A stretch of DNA of 64,000 nucleotides from assembly GCA_018398575.1 (NCBI GenBank), contig JAGTXZ010000002.1, positions 2,482,501 through 2,546,500 on the forward strand, written 5' to 3'. Origin of the DNA: Ampelomyces quisqualis (taxonomy: Eukaryota > Ascomycota > Dothideomycetes > Pleosporales > Phaeosphaeriaceae). The translations under genes were made by a program, and so were the position numbers. Under the pieces are notes generated by a model. The model was not told where the DNA came from and did not search any database. It saw nothing but the letters and a program-made list of their open reading frames with translations. Below, in pieces: positions 34,070-45,299 of this stretch (positions within the stretch are counted from its first letter, which is position 1; each line of letters begins with the position of its first letter).

Positions 34070-34280
34070 GTTAGGAAAAATTAAGATTTGTCTGGTTAGC
34101 CTGGTTGTGGCAACCTGCAGCTACCTAACAGCAATACTATCTACTAGACAATTTACCAAAGTTACTCTACTTACTTCTAGTCGCTAGCAACCTAATAGCG
34201 ACCTAACAGCAAATTGCCTATATTGCCTGCGTTACCTGTATTACTAGTATTGCTAGTGTTACTAGTGTTGCTAGATTTAA
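34070..34280 (-). repeat. Fot1-type right-end fragment (b)
   Basis: It starts CGTTAGGAAAAATTAAG after TA. It is the reverse complement of the right end of copy (c) at about 39080-39275, sharing CAACCTGCAGC, GCTAGCAACCTA and TGTTGCTAG-type blocks. It retains several TGG and TCG sites near its start. No matching left end was found nearby. Confidence 0.75.
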
Positions 34281-37200
34281 CAGTTAAGGACTGTTAAGTA
34301 CTATAGCACTAGTAGAACTATATACTATAGCTAGCTACCTGTGTCTTTACACTCTTATAGCGTAAGCTAACTAAGCTAGTCTCCCTTGTCTAGTTATGTA
34401 GGCTTTTTAATTAAATATAGTATAGACAAATTGCACTCCTTTAAAAGTAGGCTAGCCTAGACGCAGCTACTAGGCTTAACGTCCTGTAGAGCACGCGTTA
34501 GTAGGTACACAACGCGCTCTATATATAGAAGGCTGTAATAGCTACTACTACTTGCAGAGTAGTAATTATCTTACTAGTTAGTTATATTAGAATTAGGTGC
34601 TGTGTCTGCTAGTACTGCACTGTTTGCTATAGTAGTCTGTACTATTGCGTTATATTAAGGCTAACCTAACAGTATTTACGCATTATACTAGCAAAAGCAT
34701 ATTTAGTTCTTGTAATATTTGCGTTGCTTACTATTTACAACTACTTAATAATACTCTTTTTCTTCTTTATACTATTGCACTAACTTATTGCACTTGTCTA
34801 GTTCTAGTTACTATTTCTCTTTAGTTAAGGCAATTACGTTAAGTATGTTACCTTTAATTATAATATTATAGGCCTGTGTTACAAATTCTTCCTATGCGTC
34901 TTTTGCTACAATGCTCTAGCTACCTCTATAGTTCTTAAACTATAGCTATTTATTTACCTTATAAAGGTATTCTAGTGTAAGTTTATCTACATGTCTGTAC
35001 TCTTTTAGTAAAATATCTTTTACCTTACTTAGTACTTTACGCACATATATATAGACAGTATTCTATATAAGTTATTATATATTATATTATGTTTAGACCT
35101 ACTTACATTGTTAGTGTCTTTGTGTAGAACTTTCCTCTTCTCTCTAACGTCCTCTTCTCTATCTTTTTCTATTAAGTAGTTTGCCTTCTCCTTCTCTTTG
35201 TTATTGTAATTGTCTATAAGCGTATTATAGCAATCTTACTCCTCTTCTGTGCAGTTAGCTAGGATATTATCTATATTATTGTTATAGGTATCCTTTAGCA
35301 CTAAAACGTTAGCTCTGTTATTCTCTTATTAGTTTATGTATATAGCAATATCCTGTTGTATATTATCTTATATAAGAATCTATTAAATGCCTTCTAGGTT
35401 CTTCTATTTTTTGCAAATAGCATTAAAGTAGTCTGCTTTCTGTTAGCTAATGCTATATATAGAACTTGCAACATACTTTCTATAGTGTGTCTATAGAAGA
35501 GTATAGTTTTCCTAGTGCTATTGTTATTAAGTTCTCTTATTACGTTAAATATAACTAAGCCTATTAGTGCTTCTATATTTGCACTTAGTTTATTAAACTT
35601 CTCTTAATTTCTAGTTATTGCAGCAATAACTTATTTTCTATTATTATAAAATAACTGTGCTATTACTGCTGCAAGACTAGAGTTTAAAAATCTAGCAGAT
35701 TTAGGCTGTCTTTAGTTAGCTAGCATAGCTGTTTTAGAGGTGTACTTGCGTTCTTTAGGTCTTGTAGTAGGTAAATAAAGTCTTTAAGCAGTTTACTAGG
35801 CTTAAGAACCTATCTGTCTAAGTAGTTTAATATGTAAGCACTAGTAATTTCTAGTTATTCTTGCCTTATTACGTAGGTCTGCAAGTTACTATACATGTCT
35901 AGCATCTAAGTACCTACTATTAGCTACTGTTCTTAGCAGGCTGCAATAGTACCTATATAGCAAGTAGCTCTTTTATATAGTATTAAGCTAATATATAATT
36001 AAACTAACAACAGTAGAGTATTCTATACTTCTATCTAAGCGTCTAGCAGTATTTAAGCGTACACATACCTATATGCATTAAGCTATAGTATTATTGCTAT
36101 ACTATATAGCGTCTTTTTATTATTAGTAAGTAGTTGCGTTACTAGAATAACTCTTGCCTTCTCTAGTGTAGTCTTATTTTCTAGTAATACACTTTTCTTT
36201 GCCTAGCGTTTTTCTTTCTCTTATAGCAGTAACCTAAATAGGTCTATACTAAATAAGAAGAGTTGTAACTTTGTAACAGTTAGAACTACTTAATTATGCA
36301 TAATAAGGTATCTTCCTACAATACAACAGCCTTAAGTCTAATAGTAGTTTTTTTTTAACTACTAACGTTTTCTATATATTAGTCTTATAGGTTTTTAGTT
36401 TGTGTTAGCTTGTTGTGCTTATGCTACTGCTGCGTCTAAATTTCTTTTGTTAACAAGTAAGTAAGGCTACAGATTTAAGAGTATATAGTATTTAATTTCT
36501 AGGCTGTCTTATTAAGTAACTTTTTAGTTAGGCTAGTATAGTAGTTAGTTATACTTCTGTTTTAATCTTAGAGTTAAGGCTTAAGAATAGTAGCGTTAGA
36601 GTCTAGACAGTTTTTAGTTTCTGCAGCGTCTTAGTTTTTAGTATATTAGTTCTAGAGTTACATCTTCTAAGAGCCTAACCTTTACACTATTGTCTGTTAG
36701 CGCTTGTTTTAGCGCTTGTTTAGACAGAGACATAGTGTACTGCTAACATTACTTTAAATTTACTACTTAGTATAAAGTATACAAAGTAAGCGCTTACTCT
36801 TTTAATATTAAAGAACTATTAGCAAGAGTAGCAGAAGTAAGCAATGTGTGTAGCGTAACAGAGTTTTTACTTTATAGGCATAAGTAGGGTTTTTATAACA
36901 TATATAGTCTAATATTGCCTTAAAATTTGCTAGAGCGTAGTAGTTAGGCTATTTAATTAGATAGCTTCTTGTTCTTAACTGCGTGCTAGCGTATACAATA
37001 GTTGTCTACTATTAGCACAAATAGTTATGCGCGTAATATAAGTAATTAGGCTCTTTCTTATCCTTAACTACGTGCTAGCGTACACAATAGTTGTCTACTA
37101 TTAGCACAAATAGTAGTGCGCGCAATATAGGTAATTAGGTACCTTCTTATCTCTTTGTCTTTTACTAAATGTTAGCGTACACAATAGTTATCTACTATTA

Positions 37201-38428
37201 GTATAAATAGTTGTGCGCGCAATATAGGCAATCTAGTAGCTTTACACGCAAAAAACTATTTACCTAGTAAGTTGTTAGTACAAATCTAGTATACTACTAT
37301 GCTAGTTATATTTGTAGTTTAATTGTAAATAATGCTTAGTATATTTTTAATGCAATTGTCTCTTCTAATATACTATACTAGCGTGCCTTTATAGATATCT
37401 ATATTTATACCTATCTATCTCTCTCTTTTGTGTAGTAATATATGCTGTTGCATTTACTTTTAAAGCCTAATTTATACTCTAATGTCTGTATAAACAAATT
37501 ATGATTAAGGTTATTAATATACTTGTCTATTACTAGCAGGTTGTAGTGTGTATATAACAGTTAGTTTATCCTAATAAGAGTATACTTGTTTTTAGTTGCG
37601 TTTAACACTAATATAGTTATTATGTTAAAGGTAATTTGTGCTATGCTTAACTCTTTGTTAACTATTTCTATTATCTTTTTACGCAGGTTTCTATTTAGCA
37701 AAGCTTACTCCTAATTGTTATTTAGTTTAGTTTTGTTCTATTACAAGCGCATCTGTTAGGCTGCGTTATAGTTATATTAGATAGTAAAGTATATAATTGT
37801 TTAGATAAAGCAACTATTAGATGCGTTCTATAGTAGTCTATTCTATTATAATACAATTACTTTTGTAATTTGCTATAAGTGTTCTTTTACTATAGTTGTT
37901 TGTAAGGAACAGCCTAGTATCTTTTGCCTCTTTATCTCTTATTCTATATTAGAGTATATTAAGTTATATTCTTCTGCTGTTAGTTATATTATATTGCATA
38001 TGCTGTCTTTTAACAATTGTGTCTAGTGTTACTGCAGTAGTGCTATCCTCCTGTCTGTACTAACTAGTAATTCTAGGTAACTGTTGTAATATCTCTGTAA
38101 TACTTGCGTACGTAGATAAGAGTTGCTATTATTACGCGTTTATAGTAGTATATAGTATATAGTAAAAAGGTTGCGTTAGCAGCCTTACGCTATAGTTTTG
38201 TGTTATAGCGCTTGTTATATTAGTAGGTTTGCATTCTATTAGGTAGGCTAAAGTAACAGTAGAGCTATTGTTAGATATACAATTCTATTTACTGTGTCTA
38301 ACGCTACATACTAGTTGTCTTGCTACACTTACTTCTGTTTATAATTCTGTACTATACGTGTCTAGTCTTAATTAAATGTAAAAGAATACAGTCTATTATA
38401 TTTATCCTAATTAATGTAATTATTTACA
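34280..38428 (-). other. Minus-strand coding remnants of a long DNA element, not resolved
   Basis: Frames on the minus strand stay readable in several places: near 35.4-35.7 kb (FNKLSANIEALIGLVIF, RKTILFYRHTIESMLQVLY) and near 37.4-37.8 kb (KKIIEIVNKELSIA, INQLLYTHYNLLVIDKY). These look like parts of large basic proteins of a transposon, but no domain was identified. The stretch is framed by Fot1-type ends at 34070 and 38431-39275, so it may be an internal part of a longer relative. Confidence 0.4.
36965..37255. repeat. Three tandem ~90-97-bp repeats
   Basis: The anchor GCTAGCGTA (third copy GTTAGCGTA) occurs at 36985, 37074 and 37171. Each unit has ACAATAGTTGTCTACTATTAG and a GCGCGCAATATA-type block. 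AATAGTTGTCTACTATT is itself nearly palindromic. Confidence 0.8.
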
Positions 38429-38430
38429 TA

Positions 38431-39275
38431 CGTTAGGAAAATACAACGTTAGCGACATCCACGACATTGGCGACACTGTTAGAACAGTCGACCAGACGGT
38501 TCTTGACTGTACTCAACTGTCCCTAGGGTCCCCTATTTGTTCTGGCTGCCTAATTAGACTGAAACGCTCAAATTAATCTGCCTGATCTACTGGACCCACC
38601 TGCCCCACCCGCGCCATTACGTTATTATCCTAAAAACTAAAAATATAGAGCTTAATTTTCTCTTTAAAACGTACTTTTCAGATTTCTTATAGCTGCTCTT
38701 GTTGTTGAGGTGCAAGGCAGTGAAGTTTGTAGAGTTTTAAAGTTCTTTGCTAAGGCTTGTTTTCGCTAAAGCTCTAGCACTTTAACTAGATAATATATTA
38801 TATTTTTTATTAAAGAAATAATAACTAAAGTGTAGATTTTACTCTAGAACTATTTTATTCTTAGACAGTTTATGTAGGCGCGTAGATTTATTGTCTTAAA
38901 CGTACTTTAAAGTTTTTTTAAAAAAGTTTATAACTTTAGCGCCGTATATCTTAATAACTAGACTAGCTATTAAAGTTCTGAATAGTGCATTTTAAAGAGG
39001 AGATTCCGCTCTATATTTTGAGTTTTTAAAACAATTACGTAATCTGAAATATACAGTAATACAGTCACGTGAGTAAAATTAGCAACATTAGCAACACTAG
39101 CGACACTAGCAACACAGGCAACACAGCCAACTTGCTGTCAGGTTGTTGTTAGGTCGCTAGTAACTAGAAGTAAGTAGAGCGACTTTGGCGAATTGTCTAG
39201 TAGACAGTATTGCTGTTAGGCTGCTGCAGGTTGCAGCAATTAGGCTAATCAGATTAATCTTAAATTTTCCTAACG
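38431..39275 (+). mobile_element. Fot1-type MITE, copy (c), 845 bp, partly free of RIP
   Basis: The terminal inverted repeats CGTTAGGAAAAT and ATTTTCCTAACG are complete and are flanked by TA at 38429-38430 and 39276-39277, as expected of Tc1/mariner-superfamily elements. It has no ORF of use, so it is non-autonomous. The first 200 bp and the last 250 bp keep many TCG, TGG and CCA sites, in contrast to the flanks. Relatives are (a) 28385, (b) 34070, (d) 53358 and (e) 55185. The DDE transposase in (e) is the likely source of mobility. Confidence 0.88.
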
Positions 39276-39277
39276 TA

Positions 39278-39400
39278 ATTAAGCTATCTATTAGCTTAGT
39301 GTATTTAATCTAATCTATCTTAACATAGTATAGAATAAGTAATATAATCTTTTTACTTATAATAATCTAATCTATAGTATTGCTTAGCTCTAACAGTTAT
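39278..39400 (+). repeat. Copia LTR 3' part and start of internal region (copy 2, left piece)
   Basis: It matches 32365-32475, including CTTAGTGTATTTAATCTAATC and GTATTGCTTAGC. The copy continues at 52905, on the other side of element V. GTTAT is present at both junctions. Confidence 0.78.
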
Positions 39401-39722
39401 TATAACAGGCTGCTACCTAGAAAATCTCTTAGTTACGTAAAACCTTAGGTCCTGTAACAAGAGGCTCTAGCATCTTCTGCACTAGACTACTACAGAAGGT
39501 CTAGAGCCTAGAACCTAAATACTACTCTAGACTAGAACCTAAATACTACTCTAGACTAGAACCTAAATACTACTCTAGACTAGAACCTAAATACTGCTCT
39601 AGACTAGAACCTTTAGGGTCTAGATAGCTACTATAAAATCCCTAGGACTAGTATTAGCTATGAGTATTAAATTTATAACTATTATACTTTTAGCAACTAT
39701 CCTAAGAGTTAGCTCTCTTATA
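39401..39722 (+). repeat. Element V 5' LTR with 24-bp internal tandem repeats
   Basis: It begins TATAACAGGCTGC (TGTAACAGG before mutation, like element I) and ends CTCTCTTATA. Inside, a 24-bp unit CTCTAGACTAGAACCTAAAT plus ACTA repeats about four times at 39507-39612, against about two in the 3' LTR. The difference accounts for most of the length difference between the two LTRs. Confidence 0.85.
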
Positions 39723-39899
39723 ATTAAATTCAATTACTTAACTAGGCTAAAGGGCTCTTAGTAACCTTTATAATAGAATAAGTAACTATTCTAATAACAG
39801 TTTAAGAAATAATAGCAGAGGCTATCTAGATAAGGCGCGCAGGCGTCTCTAGGTTGGTAATTAAAACAGAGTTTAACTAAATAATTAACTACGCGTACC

Positions 39900-40990
39900 T
39901 AGATCTAAAAGAATAGTAGATTAAGAAATAGCTATTTTTAAACAGACTAGAGGGCGCGTTAGCATAGTAGAAACTAAGTAACGCAGCGCTATCTTAGATA
40001 GACAAAGAAAAAGCCCTAGCAGAACTTAGGCTAAACCTAGTAGAGCTGATAAGGTTATTATAAAAATAGATTGCAAGACTTATAACTAAGTTATCTTCCT
40101 CTATAGCTTCTAGCTATCTAGAAACCTTTACTAAAAGCCTGCCTATTTAAAAAACACACAAGGTTTTAAACCTAGAAGCTTTTAGTAGAGACTTAAAGAA
40201 ATATTATATATTCTAAACTTAAATAAAGTATAAACTAGAGTAAAACAGTACAAGTTTAGTATTTTAAGCAGAGTATATCTTTAACTACTTTAAGAAAACA
40301 GCTATAAATATAGCCTTGTTCTAAATAACACAAAACCTATTAGGGCATACTTCTAAACTATAGAAGTTTCTTAATAACTAATTTAGAAACAGACTATACA
40401 TAGAAAGAAGCTCTAAATAAATTAATAAAATAAAACCTCTTTGTAGAACTTTAGTGCAGAGTTTACAAGGCTATTCTATAATATAAGTAAAGAGAAGAAC
40501 AAAGTAAACTTAGAAACAAGGTACCTAAGTGCTATACAATAACATCTATAGAACTAGATAATCTTAGTAGAAACTTAAGTAGAGTAGAGTATCTATAACT
40601 TAATAGACTAAGTAGTAGTTATTAAAGAAAATTTATTCTAGGCTAGACTTAGTAGCAACTACTTAAAAAAGAAAAGCTATACTAGAGAGCCTATAGAATA
40701 AGAACCTACAAGAGGTTACCTAGAAAGACCTAACAAGAGCTCTTAGAATAAGAACAAGGCAAAGTAGGCTATAAAGAAGAGGAGGTTCTATAGAAAGCAG
40801 AATAATTTATACCTGCGCTGTAGCAAGTCTAAATATTAAACTAGTAAGTATAACTTATTTCTACTTATAAAGCTAGTTAAAGTTACTTTAGCTAAAGTAC
40901 TAGATAAGAAAGTAGAAAGTACTTCTAAAGATATAAGCTTAGAAAATAAGTTACTTTTACCTAAAGACGCAGACAAGAGTATAGTAATTT
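39900..40990 (+). pseudogene. Element V gag with zinc knuckle (degraded)
   Basis: Plus-strand frames show gag-like helices near 40.2-40.6 kb. A zinc-knuckle block lies at about 40790-40870, reading NNLYLRCSKSKY followed by TSKYNL, which keeps the C-x2-C-x4-H-x4-C spacing if the RIP-changed codons are allowed for (Cys to Tyr or Arg, Gly to Ser, His to Tyr). The product would be the particle and RNA-binding protein. The same block in element I is closely similar, so the two families are related. Confidence 0.65.
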
Positions 40991-41499
40991 AATACTAAAG
41001 AAGAAAAGGAAATTTTAATAATTCTAAAGAAGATAGCTAGACAGAGAAGCTATTACTATACACCTAATTGTTAATAAATTAGCTATTGCATCTATATTAA
41101 TTAATATAAGTTACCTTACCTACACTATTACTTTAGTAAAATTTGTCTACAAAAATAAGTTAAAGGGTATAGAAGTAACTTTAAGAGAAATTATAGGTAT
41201 TACAGGCGCCTAGACTTAGATAAGCATAGCAGTTTAAATAAGAATTAACTTAAATAGACATAAAGAAACAATTTAGGCCTATAAGTTAGAAAGAGACAAT
41301 AAGTATAACCTAATATTAGGCTACTTCTAGATAGATTAGCATAATATTACTATAGCTCTAGTAAAAATGTTAGTGTATATCTACTCTATAAAAACAAGAG
41401 TAAGAAGCTAGAAAGAGAGAAAACTCTTCTTCTTACAGAATATTATAGTAGTAGTATACTCTATCTAGATTAATAGAGTATAGAAGAATAAATCTATCT

Positions 41500-44400
41500 A
41501 GTTGTATATAGCATCTCTAGTAGATATCTAGAAAGCTCTAAAAACAAAGGTTACTGTAGACCCTAGGGAAATACTAGTAGAATACTTAAAAGATAAATAC
41601 AAAGTCTTTCTATAGTTAGAGGCTAACCTCTTACCTTCTTAGAGAAAACTATCTATTAACTACTTAATAGAACTAATAGAAAGAGATAGGAAACTAGCAG
41701 AAGTTCTATAGGAACTACTCTATAGTATATCTTAAGAAGAACTTCTAGTACTATGTAAAGAACTTATATTATACTTAGACAAAGGCTTTATTTGTGTAAG
41801 CTACTCTAGCGCTTTAGTGCCTAATCTGTTTGCAAAGAAACTAGGTAAAAGCCTTTAGTTCTGCGGAGACTATTATGCCCTAAACGCTATAATAAAGAAA
41901 GACTAATAACTTCTACCTCTTATACAAGAGATATTAGCTTAGATCTAAGAAGCTAAGTAGTTTACAAAAGTTAATGTTATTTAAGCGTTTTATAAGATTA
42001 GAATAGCAAAAGGTAATAAGTAAAAGAGAGCATTTTAGACGCGATTTAGCTTGTATAAATAGTTAGTAACGCTTTTTAGACTTGTAAACGCTATAAGTAC
42101 CTTCTAGCGTTATATTTACTAGACTCTTTGCAAATACCTTAATAAATTCTATTCTGTGTATATTAATAACATGCTTATATACTCTAGTAGTTCTAAGTTA
42201 GACTATAAAAAGAAGGTAAAGCAAGTAGTGCAGAAGCTTAGCGCTACAGAACTATATCTTAACATAGAAAAGAGTAAGTTTAGAGTAAAGAAAATAAGAT
42301 ATCTTAGGTTTATTATTAAAGTAGAAAAAGAGATAAGTATAGACCCTAAGAAAGTTAAAGCTATTAAACCTTAGAAACTACTAAAGACTATAAAAGAAAC
42401 ATGTAGCTTTATTAGATTTGCTAACTTCTACTACTAATTTATTAAGAACTTCTTAGAACTTACTGTACCTCTTACTTAGCTTACTAGAAAAAATATAAAC
42501 TTTAAATAGAGAATAGAGTAGTAACTTGCGTTTAAGAAGCTTAAAGAGGCTTTTATTACTAAACTATTATTAGTTAACTTTAATATAGACCTTAAGACTA
42601 TAGTTAAATATAATACTTAAGAATAGTTTACTAGTAGAGTACTATCTTAGTATAGAAAGGACAGACTACTCTAGGTAGTAGCCTACGATTCTTTTAAGAA
42701 CAACGTAGTAGAAGTTAACTACATAATATATAACAAAGAACTATTGGTAGTAATAAAGTGCCTTAAGTAATAGAAGATAGAGCTCTAACGCGTAGAACAC
42801 TTTACTATATTAACTAATTATAAGAACTTAGAATACTTGGCAACAACGCGCTTGTTAACAGAATAATATATATAATAAGTAGAGTTACTTAGTCTATTTA
42901 ACATAACCTTCTAATATGAGCCTAGTAATGTGAATAGTAGGGCTAATATCCTGTTAAGAAAGAAGCAGGACCTCTTATAAAGTAGAGCTAATAAATAAGT
43001 ATAATTACAAATATTCTAACTTCTAGTCTCTGCTTATAAAATTATAATAGAACTAATAGAAAGAGTATTTAATTCCTAAGTATTAAAAACCTATAAAGAG
43101 CGCAGGGTAACAAGTACTCTAGACAAGAATAATATAGGAAAAGACTCTAGAACGTATGTGCAGACAAAGACAATAATAGGGCAGACGCTCTTAAAAAAGA
43201 GGTAGATCTTTTATATTGTTAGGAAAGACAGAAGTAGCTCTATAACCTGTTAGAGAAAGACCTAGCCTGATATAACAATACAAAACAGATATAGAACTTA
43301 GCTATTCTTTATAACAAAGTATACACAAAAGTACAAGAAGCTATTTAGCTATATTAAAAAAATTCTTCTCTAACCTTAGCCTTAAAGTATTCTTTATAGA
43401 GTACTTAATAAGTAATTTAAATTAGCTACTCTATTAGAAATAGATATAAGTACTCTATAACAAAGTACTATAGACTAAGATTATTAGTAACTACTATAAC
43501 TCTCCTCTACTAGGCACCTAGAAAGAAAGAATACTTATACTATACTTACCTAGGATTAATTTTAGACTAGTATATTATTAAGCATCTAATAGTATATGCA
43601 GAACTTTATAATCTGCAGCTAAACTAAACTCTAGAGAAAACTAAAACAGAGACTACTTAGGCTGCTTCTGCTTCTATACTAGATCTAGAAGAAATTGTCT
43701 ATAGACTTTATTATTAGACTCTTGCTAAGTAATAGCATATACTACTTAATAGTTAGAACAGATAGGCTAAGTAAGGACTTAGTCCTAGTACTAATATCTA
43801 ATCTTAAAGTATAGACTATAGTAATAGTGTTTCTTAAAAAAGTTATAGTATACTACTAGCTCTCTAATACTATTGTTTTAGACTAAGAGTTATAATTTAC
43901 TAGCTAATTCTAAAAGACGTTCTGTAGAGACCTAGAAATTTAGAGATAGATCTCTACTGCCTACTACCTTTAAAGTAACAGAGCTATAGAAAGAATAAAT
44001 AGTATAGTAGAAGCGTACCTACAGGCCTTTATAAGCTACAACTAGACTAACTAGGCCTTTCTATACTCCATAGCTTAGATAGCTATTATAGGCAGAAACT
44101 TAGCTTCTACTAGCGTTAGCCTATTCTTTCTGCAATATAGTTACAACATAAATCTAATCTAAGTAGATAATATCTAGAGTCTACGTTATTAGTAAGAGGC
44201 TAGAAAAGATAAAATAGCTACAGTAAAAGCTATAGTAGAAAAGTTTAAAAATACTATTAGCTATATCTAGGCAAGAATAGCAAAAGCACAGTAAGAATAA
44301 GAACAGTAAGCTAATTATTATTAACAAGAATTCTTAGAGTATAGAGTAAGAGATAAGGTCTAGTTACAGTATAAAGCTTCTATGTCTAATAAGCAGCCTT

Positions 44401-44740
44401 AAAAGAAGCTAGACTAAACAAATAGTAAATATACTATAACAAAAGTTAACTCTCTATATATAGTAGAACTAAATATCTTTTCTAAGGTCTACCTAAGGTT
44501 CTATATAGACTGCCTAAAGTCTAACAGTAAGAACCTACTTCTATATTAAGAGTCTAACAACTAGCAGCTAAATACTATAGTTAACTATAATAATACTAAA
44601 AGTAAGAAATACTAAGTTAAAGAAATTATAGCAGACTAATATAAGAAATAAGGCTAAGAATTACAAATTTAGTATCTAGTTAAATAGGCAGGTTATATAG
44701 AACTTATATAGAAACCTAAGGTAAATATAAAAGACACTAT
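41500..44740 (+). pseudogene. Element V pol: RT, RNase H, integrase, chromodomain (degraded)
   Basis: RT: SVYINNMLIYSSSSKLDY at about 42150 is the YIDD box with Asp to Asn. It is followed by LYLNIEKSKFRVKKIRYL and ISIDPKKVKAI, the standard Gypsy block, and by RNase H-like sequence near 42.65-42.9 kb. The integrase core is seen as ILYIVEL-type and TAYYLQSNRAIERIN blocks around 43.95 kb (family motif Y-P-TDGQTERVN). The end reads VKEIIADQYKK and QIQYLVKQAGYIE, a chromodomain with TAG at the conserved Trp. The open stretch 42156-42374 is part of RT. Many stops make it dead. Confidence 0.85.
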
Positions 44741-44759
44741 AGCTCTATAGTAATAGCTA

Positions 44760-44767
44760 GATAGAAC
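44760..44767. repeat. hAT copy B target site duplication, left
   Basis: GATAGAAC is repeated exactly at 50681-50688. An 8-bp duplication is diagnostic of hAT insertion. Confidence 0.9.
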
Positions 44768-44930
44768 TACGCTAGTAAATAGGTTTAGGGTACCTACTTA
44801 TAGGTAGGGGTTAGGTTGGAGTTAAGCACAAGGGGGGTAGAGTAAAGTTTAAGTTACGCAGGGGCTAGTATAGGGTTTAGGTTAGGGTATACAGCTTAGG
44901 GTGTTAAGGTTAGGTTGTTAGTTTAGTTAA
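44768..44930. repeat. hAT left subterminal region with TTAGGG-like motifs
   Basis: After the inverted repeat come GGTTTAGGG, GGGGTTAGG, AGGGTTTAGGTTAGGG and TTAGGGTG. They mirror the CCTAACC motifs at the right end. The repeats resemble telomere repeats but are irregular and subterminal to a transposon. Confidence 0.7.
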
Positions 44931-45299
44931 GGTACCTGCTATAGGGTTATACTTGTGCAGCGCCTCTAATCTAACGCCTGTAACAAGTATGTTACTTAGG
45001 AGTAAAGTAGAGTAAAAGAAATAAGTTTATTTTAGCGTATATCCTAAAATAAAGTTATTGCAGGAATAGTCTAATCTTGCAGCTGTTTAATTAGCTTTAT
45101 AACCTACTTATTATAGATGTTTATTACTGTTTTTTACCTAGGTTGTTTTAGATAGTTAAGAGCTACTGTTTATTACATTTTTTATTACGCTTACTAGTCT
45201 AAGAAACAAGAAAGCCTTAATCTCTTCTTCTATAGGCGCTGCTTATACTAAAGAGTCTAGAGTAGTGCACTATACAAAGGCGTTGCAGATTCTTTCATG

